Below, one piece after another: positions 7,866 to 16,210 of a stretch of DNA of 64,000 bases. The notes beneath the pieces are model-generated. The model did not search any database. It was given only the letters and a program-made list of their open reading frames with translations, and was not told the origin of the DNA. The translations under genes were made by a program, and so were the position numbers. Positions within the stretch are counted from its first letter, which is position 1; each line of letters opens with the position of its first letter. Source of the stretch: Sphingomonadales bacterium (GTDB lineage Bacteria > Pseudomonadota > Alphaproteobacteria > Sphingomonadales > Sphingomonadaceae); the NCBI GenBank assembly GCA_016707885.1, contig JADJGU010000001.1:186001-250000 (forward strand), written 5' to 3'.

Positions 7866-9269
7866 ATGGACAAAAACAAATCCTATTTCTTTTGCGGTAT
7901 TGGCGGCTCGGGCATGTTGCCGCTGGCCAATATCGTCCGCGATGGCGGGGCGCAGGTCGCCGGTTCGGATCGCGCGCTCGACCAGGGGCGGCTCGCACCC
8001 AAATTCGAATGGCTGCAGAGCCTGGGTATCGACATTTTTCCGCAAGACGGCAGCGGGCTGACCAGCGCCGACCAGATCCTCATCGCTTCCGCCGCGGTTG
8101 AGGACAGCGTTCCCGACGTCGCCAAGGCAAAGGAACTGGGTTGCACGCGCATGACACGTGCCGAACTGCTTGCCCAATTGTTCAATGCTGCGCCGCGCTC
8201 AGTCGCGGTTGGCGGCACCAGTGGGAAGTCGACCGTAACCGGAATGATCGGCTGGATATTGACCGATGCGGGGCTCGACCCGACCATAATGAATGGCGGC
8301 GTGATGAAAAATTTCGTCTCCGAAGGCACGCCCTTCGCCAGTGCCCGTGTCGGCCATGGCGGGGTTTTTGTGTCCGAGGTCGACGAAAGCGACGGTTCGA
8401 TAGCATTGTTCCAACCCGAAGTTGCAGTACTCAACAATATCAGCCTCGACCACAAGTCGCTCGATGAATTGCGCCAGTTGTTCGGTGATTTCGCCAAAAC
8501 AGCGAAACGCGCAATCTGGAACGCGGACGATATCGAAACCGTAGCTCTTTTGGCTCCCATGGGATTGCAGGACGCGATCAGTTTCGGCTTCACCGACCGG
8601 GCAGATGTGCGCGCAGTCGATGTTATCGAAATGCCGCTGGGCAGCCGCTTTACACTGAAAGCCAATGGCCAGAGTTGGCCCGTGACATTGCAGGTTCCAG
8701 GACGCCACAATATCGCCAACGCCCTCGCCGCTATTGCTGCCGCGCTGGCGCTTGATGTGCCGGTGGCGCAGGCGGTCCATGGGGTGGAACGCTTTGCGGG
8801 GCTGGCCCGGCGCTTCGACATTGTCGGTATCGCAGGTGGCATCACTGTCATCGACGATTTCGGTCACAATCCGGACAAGACGGCCGCGACGCTGGCGACG
8901 CTGAAGGCGTTTCCGGGGCGCGTGATCGCCTTTTTCCAGCCGCACGGCTATGGCCCGATCCGGGTGATGGGCAATGAGCTGGCCGGGGTTTTTGCAAAAC
9001 ATCTCAACCGCGATGACTATCTGATCCTGTGCGATCCGGTCTATTTTGGCGGTACGGTCGACAAATCGCTTGGCAGCCAGTCGATCACCGACGCCGTCGT
9101 CGCGGCGGGCAAGCAGGCCGAATATATCCCGAGCCGCGAGGAATGCGGCAACCGCATCGTCGAACTGGCGCAGCCGGGGGACCGCATCGTCATCATGGGC
9201 GCACGCGACGATACACTGAGCGCCTTTGCCGCTGACCTGCTGACGCGCCTTGTGAAAGCCAGTGTTTGA
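7866..9269 (+). CDS. mpl: Mur ligase family protein, probably UDP-MurNAc:tripeptide ligase (Mpl-like)
   Basis: A 467-residue Mur ligase with three domains: a Rossmann-like N-terminus (FFCGIGGSGM), a central ATPase domain and a C-terminal domain (HNIANALA; DDFGHNPDKTAATL). Mpl attaches recycled L-Ala-D-Glu-mDAP to UDP-MurNAc. The P-loop reads GGTSGKSTV (about 116-124), where MurC and Mpl usually have GTHGKTTT, so this is a diverged subfamily. MurC-like activity or another acyl acceptor cannot be excluded. The divergent LD-carboxypeptidase, which makes the tripeptide substrate, is the main argument for Mpl. Confidence 0.7.
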   Translation: MDKNKSYFFCGIGGSGMLPLANIVRDGGAQVAGSDRALDQGRLAPKFEWLQSLGIDIFPQDGSGLTSADQILIASAAVEDSVPDVAKAKELGCTRMTRAELLAQLFNAAPRSVAVGGTSGKSTVTGMIGWILTDAGLDPTIMNGGVMKNFVSEGTPFASARVGHGGVFVSEVDESDGSIALFQPEVAVLNNISLDHKSLDELRQLFGDFAKTAKRAIWNADDIETVALLAPMGLQDAISFGFTDRADVRAVDVIEMPLGSRFTLKANGQSWPVTLQVPGRHNIANALAAIAAALALDVPVAQAVHGVERFAGLARRFDIVGIAGGITVIDDFGHNPDKTAATLATLKAFPGRVIAFFQPHGYGPIRVMGNELAGVFAKHLNRDDYLILCDPVYFGGTVDKSLGSQSITDAVVAAGKQAEYIPSREECGNRIVELAQPGDRIVIMGARDDTLSAFAADLLTRLVKASV

Positions 9270-9305
9270 CTTGAACCCGTCATGCCATTTTGCCATGGGT
9301 CGGCG

Positions 9306-11054
9306 ATGAAGAAACTGCTCCTCGCTTTCACGGTCCTCGCTTTGCCCGGCTGCGCCAGCACCCGCATGGCGAATGAGACGGTCGCGCCGGTTGATATCCG
9401 TATCATCGGCATCAACGACTTTCACGGCCATCTCGATCCACCCAAGGCAACGACCGAAGTTCCCAACGAAGCAGGCGTAAAAGTCCGCATCCCCTCCGGC
9501 GGCGTCGCCTATCTTGCATCGGCCATCGACTCGCTGAAGGCGGATGCACCGAACAATGTCGTGGTGGCTGCAGGCGACCTGATCGGTGCCTCGCCGCTTT
9601 CCTCCTCGCTGTTCCTCGACGAGCCCTCGATCATGGCAATGGGCATGGTGGGGCTGGAGTTTAACGCAGTCGGTAATCATGAATTCGACCGCGGCACCGA
9701 AGAATTGCTGCGCATGCAATCGGGCGGATGCGCTAAGTTCACCCAATCCGAGCCGTGCCGAGTCGACAAACCCTTCCCCGGCGCGAAGTTCAAAATGCTG
9801 GCAGCGAACACGAAGAAGGCCGATGGCAGCACCCTGTTCCCGCCCTTCGCGCTCAAGAATTTCGGCGCAGGTATGACGCAGGTCACTGTAGGCTTCATCG
9901 GCATGACGCTCGAAGGCACAGCCAATCTGGTTTCCGCCGGCCGTATCAAAGGCATCAGCTTTGCCGATGAGGCAGACACCGCCAATGCCCTGATCCCGCA
10001 ATTGAAGGCTGCGGGCGCGGATGTCATCGTCGTGCTCGTGCACGAAGGCGTCAACAACAGCGGCGATATCAACAATCCCAAATGCGATGGCGTTTCGGGC
10101 ACGCTGTTTCCGATTCTCGATCGGCTGGACCCGGCCGTAGATGTCGTCGTTTCCGGCCATACGCATCAGAGCTATGTTTGCGATTATAGCCATATCAATC
10201 CGGCCCGCCCGATTCTGCTGACCAGCGCGGGTTCCCGGGGGCAGGTTGTGACCGGCATTGATTTGAAGGTCGACGCACGAACCGGCAAAGTCCTGTCCAA
10301 ATCCGCGCGCAATATAGTGGTGCAGAGCGAGGCTTTTTCCAATGCGCGCGGCGAAGTCCCGCTGGTCGAAGGCTTCCCGGTCTTTGCGCCGCGAGCTGAT
10401 CTGGCAGCGCTGGCCAGCCGGTATCGCGAGGCCGCAAAGACAGAGGCCAACCGCGTGGTAGGAACGCTGGCAGGGCCCGCGACACGCGATCGCGGCAAGA
10501 CCGGCGAAAGCATTTTGGGCAATTTGATTGCCGACGCCCAACTCGCGGCGACTGCGGGTGCCGAAAATGGCGGCGCTCAGATTGCCTTTATGAACCCGGA
10601 CGGGATTCGTGCGGACATCTTCCCTGGCACCGATGGTCAGGTGACTTTCGGTTCGGTTTTCGCGGCGCAACCCTTCGGCAACACGCTGATCACCAAAACG
10701 CTGACGGGAAAGCAGATCATCGGTGTATTGGAGCAACAGCTGAACAATCCCGATTGGTATCGCATTCTTTCACCTTCGAGCGGTTTCCGCTTCGGATATG
10801 ATCTGTCGCGTCCCATCGGCCAGCGCATAGTCTTTGCGACGCTGAACGGCGTGCCGCTTGATGCCAACGCATCATATCGCGTCACGGTTAGTGATTTTCT
10901 CTCGAATGGCGGCGACGGCTTTTCGGTGTTCAAGGATGGCACCAATCCGGCTGTCGGACCAACCGATCTGGAGGCCTTCATGGCTTGGCTGTCGCGCGGC
11001 GGTATCACGGCGCTGCCATCGCTCGGCAGGGTCGAGAACAAGACGCCGCAATAA
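9306..11054 (+). CDS. Lipoprotein 5'-nucleotidase / metallophosphoesterase (UshA family)
   Basis: A 582-residue protein with a lipoprotein signal (MKKLLLAFTVLALPGC, lipobox Cys at 16), placing it at an envelope membrane. The N-terminal metallophosphoesterase domain shows NDFHGHLD, GNHEFD and SGHTHQ metal-binding motifs. The C-terminal 5'-nucleotidase domain contains GNLIADAQL and a substrate loop around FGNTLITKTLTG. Expected activity is hydrolysis of extracytoplasmic nucleotides to nucleosides and phosphate for scavenging. The start at 9306 is chosen because it gives a clean signal peptide; an ATG 24 bases upstream gives a poor one. It lies 36 bases after the Mur ligase. Confidence 0.88.
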   Translation: MKKLLLAFTVLALPGCASTRMANETVAPVDIRIIGINDFHGHLDPPKATTEVPNEAGVKVRIPSGGVAYLASAIDSLKADAPNNVVVAAGDLIGASPLSSSLFLDEPSIMAMGMVGLEFNAVGNHEFDRGTEELLRMQSGGCAKFTQSEPCRVDKPFPGAKFKMLAANTKKADGSTLFPPFALKNFGAGMTQVTVGFIGMTLEGTANLVSAGRIKGISFADEADTANALIPQLKAAGADVIVVLVHEGVNNSGDINNPKCDGVSGTLFPILDRLDPAVDVVVSGHTHQSYVCDYSHINPARPILLTSAGSRGQVVTGIDLKVDARTGKVLSKSARNIVVQSEAFSNARGEVPLVEGFPVFAPRADLAALASRYREAAKTEANRVVGTLAGPATRDRGKTGESILGNLIADAQLAATAGAENGGAQIAFMNPDGIRADIFPGTDGQVTFGSVFAAQPFGNTLITKTLTGKQIIGVLEQQLNNPDWYRILSPSSGFRFGYDLSRPIGQRIVFATLNGVPLDANASYRVTVSDFLSNGGDGFSVFKDGTNPAVGPTDLEAFMAWLSRGGITALPSLGRVENKTPQ

Positions 11055-11076
11055 ATACCCAAACCCCTTGCATTTC

Positions 11077-11126
11077 CGTGCCATCCGGCGTAGTGGCACG
11101 CCTTCGCCCGGGACTGCCCGGGTGAA
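11077..11126 (+). promoter_or_regulatory. Structured leader of the rpsF operon (two hairpins)
   Basis: Between the nucleotidase gene and rpsF lie two strong stems. One is CGTGCCA/TGGCACG (11077-11083 with 11094-11100). The other is a 10-pair stem around CCCGGG-ACTG-CCCGGG (11103-11126). Neither is followed by a T run, so they are not typical terminators. The position in the S6 leader makes them candidates for autoregulation by S6:S18, known in many bacteria. I could not confirm the conserved bulge of that motif. Confidence 0.45.
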
Positions 11127-11195
11127 ATGAAGAAAGCCGGAGGGGCGCTCGCATGGGGCGACGTCAGCGATCGGTAAGGAACAAGGAAGACGCCC

Positions 11196-11630
11196 ATGCC
11201 GTTGTACGAGCATGTTTTTTTGGCGCGTCAGGACCTGTCACAAGCACAGGTAGATGCGCTGGCTGAAAATGCCACCAAGATCGTCGAAGAGAATCAGGGC
11301 AAGGTCGTAAAGACCGAAACCTGGGGCCTTCGCAGCCTTGCCTACAAGATCCAGAAGAACCGCAAGGCGCATTTCGTGATGCTCGACCTTGACGCTTCGG
11401 GCGATGCCATCGCCGAACTGGAACGCCAGACCCGCATGAACGAAGATGTGATCCGTTACATGACCGTTCGCGTTGACGAGCATGAAAAAGGCCCGTCGGT
11501 GATGATGCGCAAGCAGGAACGCAGCGACCGTGGTGATCGCGGTGGCTTTGGCGACCGTCCTGACCGTGGCCCCCGCCCCGACCGTGGTGATCGCGAAGCC
11601 CGCGCTCCCCGTGCTCAAGAGGAGATTTGA
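11196..11630 (+). CDS. rpsF: 30S ribosomal protein S6
   Basis: A 144-residue bS6 beginning MPLYEHVFLARQDLS and containing the conserved KTETWGLRSLAYKIQKN and MNEDVIRYMTVRVDEHE segments. It binds 16S rRNA with S18 in the small-subunit platform. The C-terminal 40 residues are a DRG/DRP-rich charged tail common in alphaproteobacteria. AAGGAA precedes the ATG. It is the first gene of rpsF-rpsR-rplI, with 3 bases to rpsR. Confidence 0.97.
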   Translation: MPLYEHVFLARQDLSQAQVDALAENATKIVEENQGKVVKTETWGLRSLAYKIQKNRKAHFVMLDLDASGDAIAELERQTRMNEDVIRYMTVRVDEHEKGPSVMMRKQERSDRGDRGGFGDRPDRGPRPDRGDREARAPRAQEEI

Positions 11631-11633
11631 TCC

Positions 11634-11857
11634 ATGGCACGTCCGTTTTTCCGTCGCCGCAAATCCTGCCCCTTTTCCGGCAAGGATGCCCCGCGCATTG
11701 ACTATAAAGACACACGTCTGCTTCAGGGTTATATCTCTGAACGCGGCAAGATCGTCCCAGCCGCATCACCGCCGTTTCGGCCAAGAAGCAGCGCGAACTC
11801 AGCCAAGCCATCAAGCGTGCACGCCATCTCGGCCTCATGCCCTATGTCGTGAAGTAA
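11634..11857 (+). CDS. rpsR: 30S ribosomal protein S18, interrupted by a one-base frameshift
   Basis: The first 42 residues are normal bS18 (MARPFFRRRKSCPF, IDYKDTRLLQGYISERGKIVP). At 11756-11758 the frame shifts: the sequence has CCC where CCCC would continue into SRITAVSAKKQRELSQ and end RARHLGLMPYVVK at 11857. As written, translation runs into a wrong frame and stops at 11852. With one C restored the protein is 74 residues, the family's usual length. S18 is essential, and two other conserved genes here carry the same kind of lesion. A sequence error is therefore much more likely than a real mutation. Confidence 0.93.
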
Positions 11858-11868
11858 GGAGAAGACCC

Positions 11869-12540
11869 ATGGAAATCATCCTGCTTGAACGCGTGGAAAA
11901 GCTGGGCCACATAGGTGACGTTGTTACCGTGAAGGACGGCTATGCCCGCAACTTCCTGCTTCCCAACAAGAAAGCGCTTCGTGCCAACGAAGCCAACCGC
12001 AAGGTTTTTGAAGCCAACCGTGCGAAGATCGAGGCAGACAATGCCAACCGTCGCGGCGATGCCGAAAAGCATGCCACCAATGTCGAAGGCAAGCAGATCG
12101 TCCTGATCCGCGCCGCTTCGAACACCGGCCAGTTGTATGGTTCGGTTTCGGTCAAGGACATTGTCGACGGCCTGAACGCCCAGGACGCCAAGGTTTCGAA
12201 GGCGATGATCGTTCTCGAACGCCCGATCAAAACCCTCGGCGTGTTCGACGTCAAGGTCGTTCTGCACCCCGAAGTTGCGGTGACCGTCACCGTCAACGTC
12301 GCGCGCTCGGACGACGAAGCCGAACTGCAGAAGGACGGCGTCAACGTCATCGACCAGATGTTTGAAGACGAACAGGCCGACATCGCAGCCCAGGCCATCG
12401 AAATGGCCGAAGCCCGCGAAGCTGCCGCTGACGAAGCTGACGAAGCCGACGCTGCACGCATCGAGAAACTGAAGGCCGATCAGGCAGCTGCAAAGGCCGC
12501 TGAAGGTCTTTCGGCTGACGCAGGCGAAGACGAAGCCTGA
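11869..12540 (+). CDS. rplI: 50S ribosomal protein L9
   Basis: A 223-residue bL9 starting MEIILLERVEKLGHIGDVVTVKDGYARNFLLP, the signature of the N-terminal rRNA-binding domain. A long helix and a C-terminal domain follow (YGSVSVKDIVDGL; HPEVAVTVTVNVARS). It has an extra Ala/Glu/Asp-rich tail of about 50 residues (from about 170), typical of sphingomonads and longer than the E. coli protein (149 residues). AAGGAG precedes the ATG at 11869; the open frame upstream belongs to no gene. It is the last gene of the ribosomal operon and is followed by a strong terminator. Confidence 0.97.
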   Translation: MEIILLERVEKLGHIGDVVTVKDGYARNFLLPNKKALRANEANRKVFEANRAKIEADNANRRGDAEKHATNVEGKQIVLIRAASNTGQLYGSVSVKDIVDGLNAQDAKVSKAMIVLERPIKTLGVFDVKVVLHPEVAVTVTVNVARSDDEAELQKDGVNVIDQMFEDEQADIAAQAIEMAEAREAAADEADEADAARIEKLKADQAAAKAAEGLSADAGEDEA

Positions 12541-12563
12541 TAGCTTTTAAAGCCCAAACAAAG

Positions 12564-12596
12564 AGCCGCCCCGTCGCAAGACCGGGCGGCTTTTTT
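12564..12596 (+). terminator. Rho-independent terminator after rplI
   Basis: An 8-base stem AGCCGCCC/GGGCGGCT (12564-12571 with 12584-12591) continues across one mismatch into GTC/GAC, closing a GCAA tetraloop, and is followed by T residues to 12596. It ends the rpsF-rpsR-rplI transcript before the convergent regulator gene. Confidence 0.92.
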
Positions 12597-12603
12597 GTGT
12601 AGA

Positions 12604-13944
12604 TCAGACCGCCAGACGGTATCCCACAGCAGGTTCGTTGACGATCAGTTCCGGCAGCGATGGTGTGGTTTCAAGCTTTTGCCTGAGCGCACGGATTGCA
12701 ACGCGCAAATATTCGATCTGATCCTCCTGTGCAGGCCCCCAGACAGCGCGCAGCAGATGGGCATGGGTCAACACGCGACCGGCATGTTTCGCAAGTTCCG
12801 CGAAAACCGCATATTCCTTAGGCGTCAGATGGATCTCTTCACCATTTTTCAGAACCGCACGACGGTATAGATCAATCACAACATTGCCCAGTTGAATTGG
12901 GCCCTCTCCTGAATTCGGGCTGACATCCAAAAGGTTATCAACATAGCGATCCAGCTTCGCGGCCTCGGTCGCGACGCTAGCGATTATCGACCTATCACCT
13001 TCGCCAGCACGTTTAAGAGCTCTTGCGGCTGCGCCTATCGCGTTGAGACTGGGTTTGAAATCTTCACCAATAGACGCCAGCAATGATGATCTGATGGTGT
13101 CGCGTTCACGCAGTTTGACAACCTCACGTGCATCCTGTTCCAACTTGGCGCGTTCCATCGCCAGAGCAGCTTGGTCGAGCAGGCTTTCCAGAAGTTCCAG
13201 TTGCGTTCCGATAGCCGGGAGCGCACCATCTGCTCTCGCCAGCCCAACCGCCGCCAAAACAGCGTCAGCTGATCGGATCGGGCGGAACTGCCAATCAACC
13301 GGATCAAGCCGTCCAACCCCGCGCCCTGCGGGTTCCCCATGAAGCAAAGTGATTGTTGCCGCCGCCAGATCACTTGGTGCTAACTGGATATCACCGAGAG
13401 TCGAGGCAAGCACTGCAGGCTGGTCGTTGTCAGTCAACAAGACCGCATTGCAACCGAACAGTTGAGCCAGTTCATTGACCACAACTTCCGAAATGCTGCG
13501 TTGGTTGGAACAAGAAAGTAGACGCCTTGCAAAACCGGCAATGGCTGCATTTCGGGCTGCATGCGCAGCGGCCAATTGTGCCTGTTCCCGCAACTGACCA
13601 GCGAGGCGGCTTGTGACCAATGCGACGATGAACAATATCACCACTGTGGCAACATCAACGGGGCTTTGTATTCGGAGGGTGTGTAAGGGAACGGTGAAGT
13701 AGAAATTATAGGCCAATGTCGCAGCGACTGCGCCCGCCAGTGACGGCCAAAGCCCCCAGTAGCTGGCCACCAAGAGGACTGGCGGGATGTAAAGCAACAC
13801 GACCGGAGCAGTGCCCCACCGGATCGCCACAAGCTGCCCGATTATGGTCGCCACTGCTACCAACAGCATGGCGACTGCATGACCGGTCAACCAAAATGCC
13901 AAATCGGGCTGCCGTGGCTCAGAAATCAGTTTTGAAATCTTCAT
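12604..13944 (-). CDS. KdpD-like membrane sensor fused to a KdpE-type winged helix (no kinase, no receiver)
   Basis: A 446-residue protein with a composite architecture. Residues 14-115 hold four membrane helices that match the KdpD transmembrane unit (DUF4118), including WPSLAGAVAATLAYNFYFTVP. Residues 140-268 look like the KdpD GAF region. Residues 275-342 match the KdpD dimerisation domain (RDTIRSSLLASIGEDFKPSL ... LDRYVDNLLDV), but the phospho-accepting His is Glu294. There is no HATPase and no receiver. Residues 350-446 are an OmpR/KdpE winged helix (IHLTPKEYAVFAELAKHAG, VWGP, YLRVAIRALRQKLE, VGYRL). It is divergent from kup. Inference: a membrane-bound one-component regulator of potassium uptake. 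Each domain is clear; the function is inferred. Confidence 0.85.
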   Translation of the reverse strand: MKISKLISEPRQPDLAFWLTGHAVAMLLVAVATIIGQLVAIRWGTAPVVLLYIPPVLLVASYWGLWPSLAGAVAATLAYNFYFTVPLHTLRIQSPVDVATVVILFIVALVTSRLAGQLREQAQLAAAHAARNAAIAGFARRLLSCSNQRSISEVVVNELAQLFGCNAVLLTDNDQPAVLASTLGDIQLAPSDLAAATITLLHGEPAGRGVGRLDPVDWQFRPIRSADAVLAAVGLARADGALPAIGTQLELLESLLDQAALAMERAKLEQDAREVVKLRERDTIRSSLLASIGEDFKPSLNAIGAAARALKRAGEGDRSIIASVATEAAKLDRYVDNLLDVSPNSGEGPIQLGNVVIDLYRRAVLKNGEEIHLTPKEYAVFAELAKHAGRVLTHAHLLRAVWGPAQEDQIEYLRVAIRALRQKLETTPSLPELIVNEPAVGYRLAV

Positions 13945-13993
13945 GCCTCAAAATTGCGCCTTTGCATTGGGATAGTCGAGTATTTTTGGCGGT

Positions 13994-14036
13994 CTTTATG
14001 CGTCAGCTACCCAATTCCACATGGAAACTTTATGCG
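13994..14036. promoter_or_regulatory. Direct repeat in the regulator/kup divergent region (candidate operator)
   Basis: The 9-mer CTTTATGCG occurs twice, at 13994-14002 and 14028-14036, 34 bases apart start to start. The repeats lie between the fusion regulator and the likely kup start. OmpR-family winged helices usually bind direct repeats, so this is a plausible site for the adjacent regulator. It is only a candidate: the repeat is short, and if kup starts at 13998 it lies within the coding sequence. Confidence 0.35.
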
Positions 14037-14057
14037 GTTGGCCGACACAAGACGCGC

Positions 14058-15974
14058 ATGGAAAAATTTCAAACCGCGCCAGATGCTGCTCTCGATTCCG
14101 TGGCACCTCATCATAATCCCAAAGAAAAACTGGTTGTGCTCATGCTTGGCGCAATTGGCGTTGTTTATGGGGATATCGGCACCTCTCCGCTTTATGCGCT
14201 GAAAGAGAGTTTCATCGGGCCGCACCCGATGAACGTGAACCAGTTGCACGTTTTTGGCGTCTTGAGTCTGATCTTCTGGTCGCTGATGCTCATCGTGACA
14301 GTAAAATATGTTTTTGTGGCGATGCGCGCCGACAACCGTGGAGAGGGCGGTTCCTTTGCGTTGCTTGCGCTGATGACGCGCCATCTTTCGGGCAGCAAAT
14401 GGTCGCCAGTCCTTATCATGCTGGGGGTTCTCGCAGCGTCGCTATTTTATGGCGATGCAATGCTTACTCCAGCCATTTCGGTGCTCTCTGCTGTCGAAGG
14501 CCTTACAGTTGTAGAGGCGCGGTTGGAGCCTTTGGTATTGCCGATTGCAGTTATCGTGCTCGTTGGCCTGTTTCTGATCCAGTCCAAAGGCACCGCGCGC
14601 GTCGGTGCATTGTTCGGTCCGATCGTGCTCATCTACTTCGCGACGCTGGCAGCGCTCGGCATCGTTAACATTGCAAACCATCCTGAAATTATTGGTATTC
14701 TGAACCCCGTCTGGGCTGCGGAATTTTTTGTATACGATCCCAAGCTGGCCTTTCTGGCGATGGGTTCAGTATTCTTGGCCGTAACAGGGGCGGAAACGCT
14801 CTATGCCGATATGGGCCATTTCGGGCGTAAAGCGGTTGGCATCAGTTGGCTCACGCTAGTCTATCCATGCTTGATGCTGAATTATATGGGGCAAGGTGCC
14901 TTGCTGCTTGAAACCCCTTCGGCTGTCGAAAATCCGTTTTTCCTGATGGCGCCTGAATGGGCTCGCCTGCCCTTGGTTATTATTGCCACATTGGCGACCA
15001 TCATCGCCAGCCAGGCGGTCATTTCCGGCGCATTTTCGGTCACGCAGCAGGCGATGCAGCTTGGTTTCCTGCCGCGCATGCGGACGTTGCACACCAGCGC
15101 CAAAGCTGTCGGCCAAATCTACATACCGATGATCAACTGGGGACTGTTGCTCATGGTGTTGCTGTTGGTTCTGGGATTTGGTCAGTCGACGCGACTGGCT
15201 TCTGCTTACGGAATATCTGTCATCGGCACCATGCTCATCACCACATTGATGCTGGCTTTCCTCATCTTTAAGGTTTGGCGCTGGAACCGTTTGCTTGCCA
15301 CCCTAACGGTAGGACTTTTTCTTCTGGTTGACGGAATCTACTTCGCGTCGAACATTACGAAGATTCCCGACGGTGGATGGGTTCCGTTGGCAGTCGCCGC
15401 GACCTTGTTCACGGTACTGACCACCTGGGCAAAAGGTCGCAAGTTAATGCGCGACCAACTGGCGGAATCTGCAATGCCTTTGCAGGTGTTCATCAATTCG
15501 GCTGCATCAGCGCATCGCATTCAGAATACTGCGGTTTTCATGTCAGCCTCTCAGGACAGTATCCCGTCAGCCTTGCTGCATAATCTGAAACACAATCAGG
15601 TCATGCACGAACGCGTTCTGATTGTAACCGTTAAGGTCGCAGAAATACCCTATGTCGATCAGGAAAAGCGCCTGGAGGTGCATGATGCCGGGAAGGGGTT
15701 TTATCGCGTTGTCGTGAATTACGGCTTCATGGATGAGGTCGATATCCCACAGGCATTGGCCGGACTTTCCAACATTGGAGAACCCTTCAATATCATGACA
15801 ACAAGTTTCTTCCTTGGCCGCCAGAAATTCATTGTTTCAAAGAACCATGCGGGAATGGCGGTTTGGCGAGAGCATCTTTTTGCGTGGATGATGAAGAGTT
15901 CGGAAAGTGCGATGGAATATTTCAAACTGCCGGTGAATCGGGTCGTCGAACTGGGAAGCCAGATGCATATTTGA
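14058..15974 (+). CDS. kup: Low-affinity potassium transporter Kup
   Basis: A 638-residue Kup/HAK/KUP transporter. It contains the hallmark GVVYGDIGTSPLYALKE near the N-terminus and GDAMLTPAISVLSAVEG, about twelve membrane helices, and a C-terminal cytoplasmic domain of about 180 residues. It imports K+ with protons across the inner membrane. The start is uncertain: 14058 (MEKFQTAP) gives the usual length, while an in-frame ATG at 13998 would add 20 residues; neither has a strong Shine-Dalgarno. It is divergent from the KdpD/KdpE-like fusion regulator, which probably controls it. The next gene downstream is convergent ktrA. Confidence 0.95.
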   Translation: MEKFQTAPDAALDSVAPHHNPKEKLVVLMLGAIGVVYGDIGTSPLYALKESFIGPHPMNVNQLHVFGVLSLIFWSLMLIVTVKYVFVAMRADNRGEGGSFALLALMTRHLSGSKWSPVLIMLGVLAASLFYGDAMLTPAISVLSAVEGLTVVEARLEPLVLPIAVIVLVGLFLIQSKGTARVGALFGPIVLIYFATLAALGIVNIANHPEIIGILNPVWAAEFFVYDPKLAFLAMGSVFLAVTGAETLYADMGHFGRKAVGISWLTLVYPCLMLNYMGQGALLLETPSAVENPFFLMAPEWARLPLVIIATLATIIASQAVISGAFSVTQQAMQLGFLPRMRTLHTSAKAVGQIYIPMINWGLLLMVLLLVLGFGQSTRLASAYGISVIGTMLITTLMLAFLIFKVWRWNRLLATLTVGLFLLVDGIYFASNITKIPDGGWVPLAVAATLFTVLTTWAKGRKLMRDQLAESAMPLQVFINSAASAHRIQNTAVFMSASQDSIPSALLHNLKHNQVMHERVLIVTVKVAEIPYVDQEKRLEVHDAGKGFYRVVVNYGFMDEVDIPQALAGLSNIGEPFNIMTTSFFLGRQKFIVSKNHAGMAVWREHLFAWMMKSSESAMEYFKLPVNRVVELGSQMHI

Positions 15975-16210
15975 GTTTTCCGATTTCGATCCGTTCACTG
16001 CTGCTTATTCGACGCTTAATATCAAGATTAGCTCTATGGTGCATGAACCGGGATTGCTGCCGGAATAGGCAGGTGGTCCATTAGGCCACAGCTTGACTTT
16101 GCGCATCTGTTCTCATATTGTTCTATGAAGGCCTGGGGTGCATCTGCCCGGCGTTGAATATCCCAGTCTCGCCGGCTTGGTGCAAATCCCCGCAACGCGC
16201 AGCCATCGTT

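Noticed and set aside
8199..10736. An 845-codon open frame on the minus strand opposite mpl and the 5'-nucleotidase gene
   Set aside because: Its composition (His, Arg, Gln and Asp rich, no domain) is that of an antisense shadow in GC-rich DNA. Both plus-strand genes have clear motifs.
11530..11868. Long open extension upstream of rplI in the same frame
   Set aside because: L9 begins at MEIILLERV with AAGGAG; the extension overlaps rpsF and rpsR in a wrong frame.
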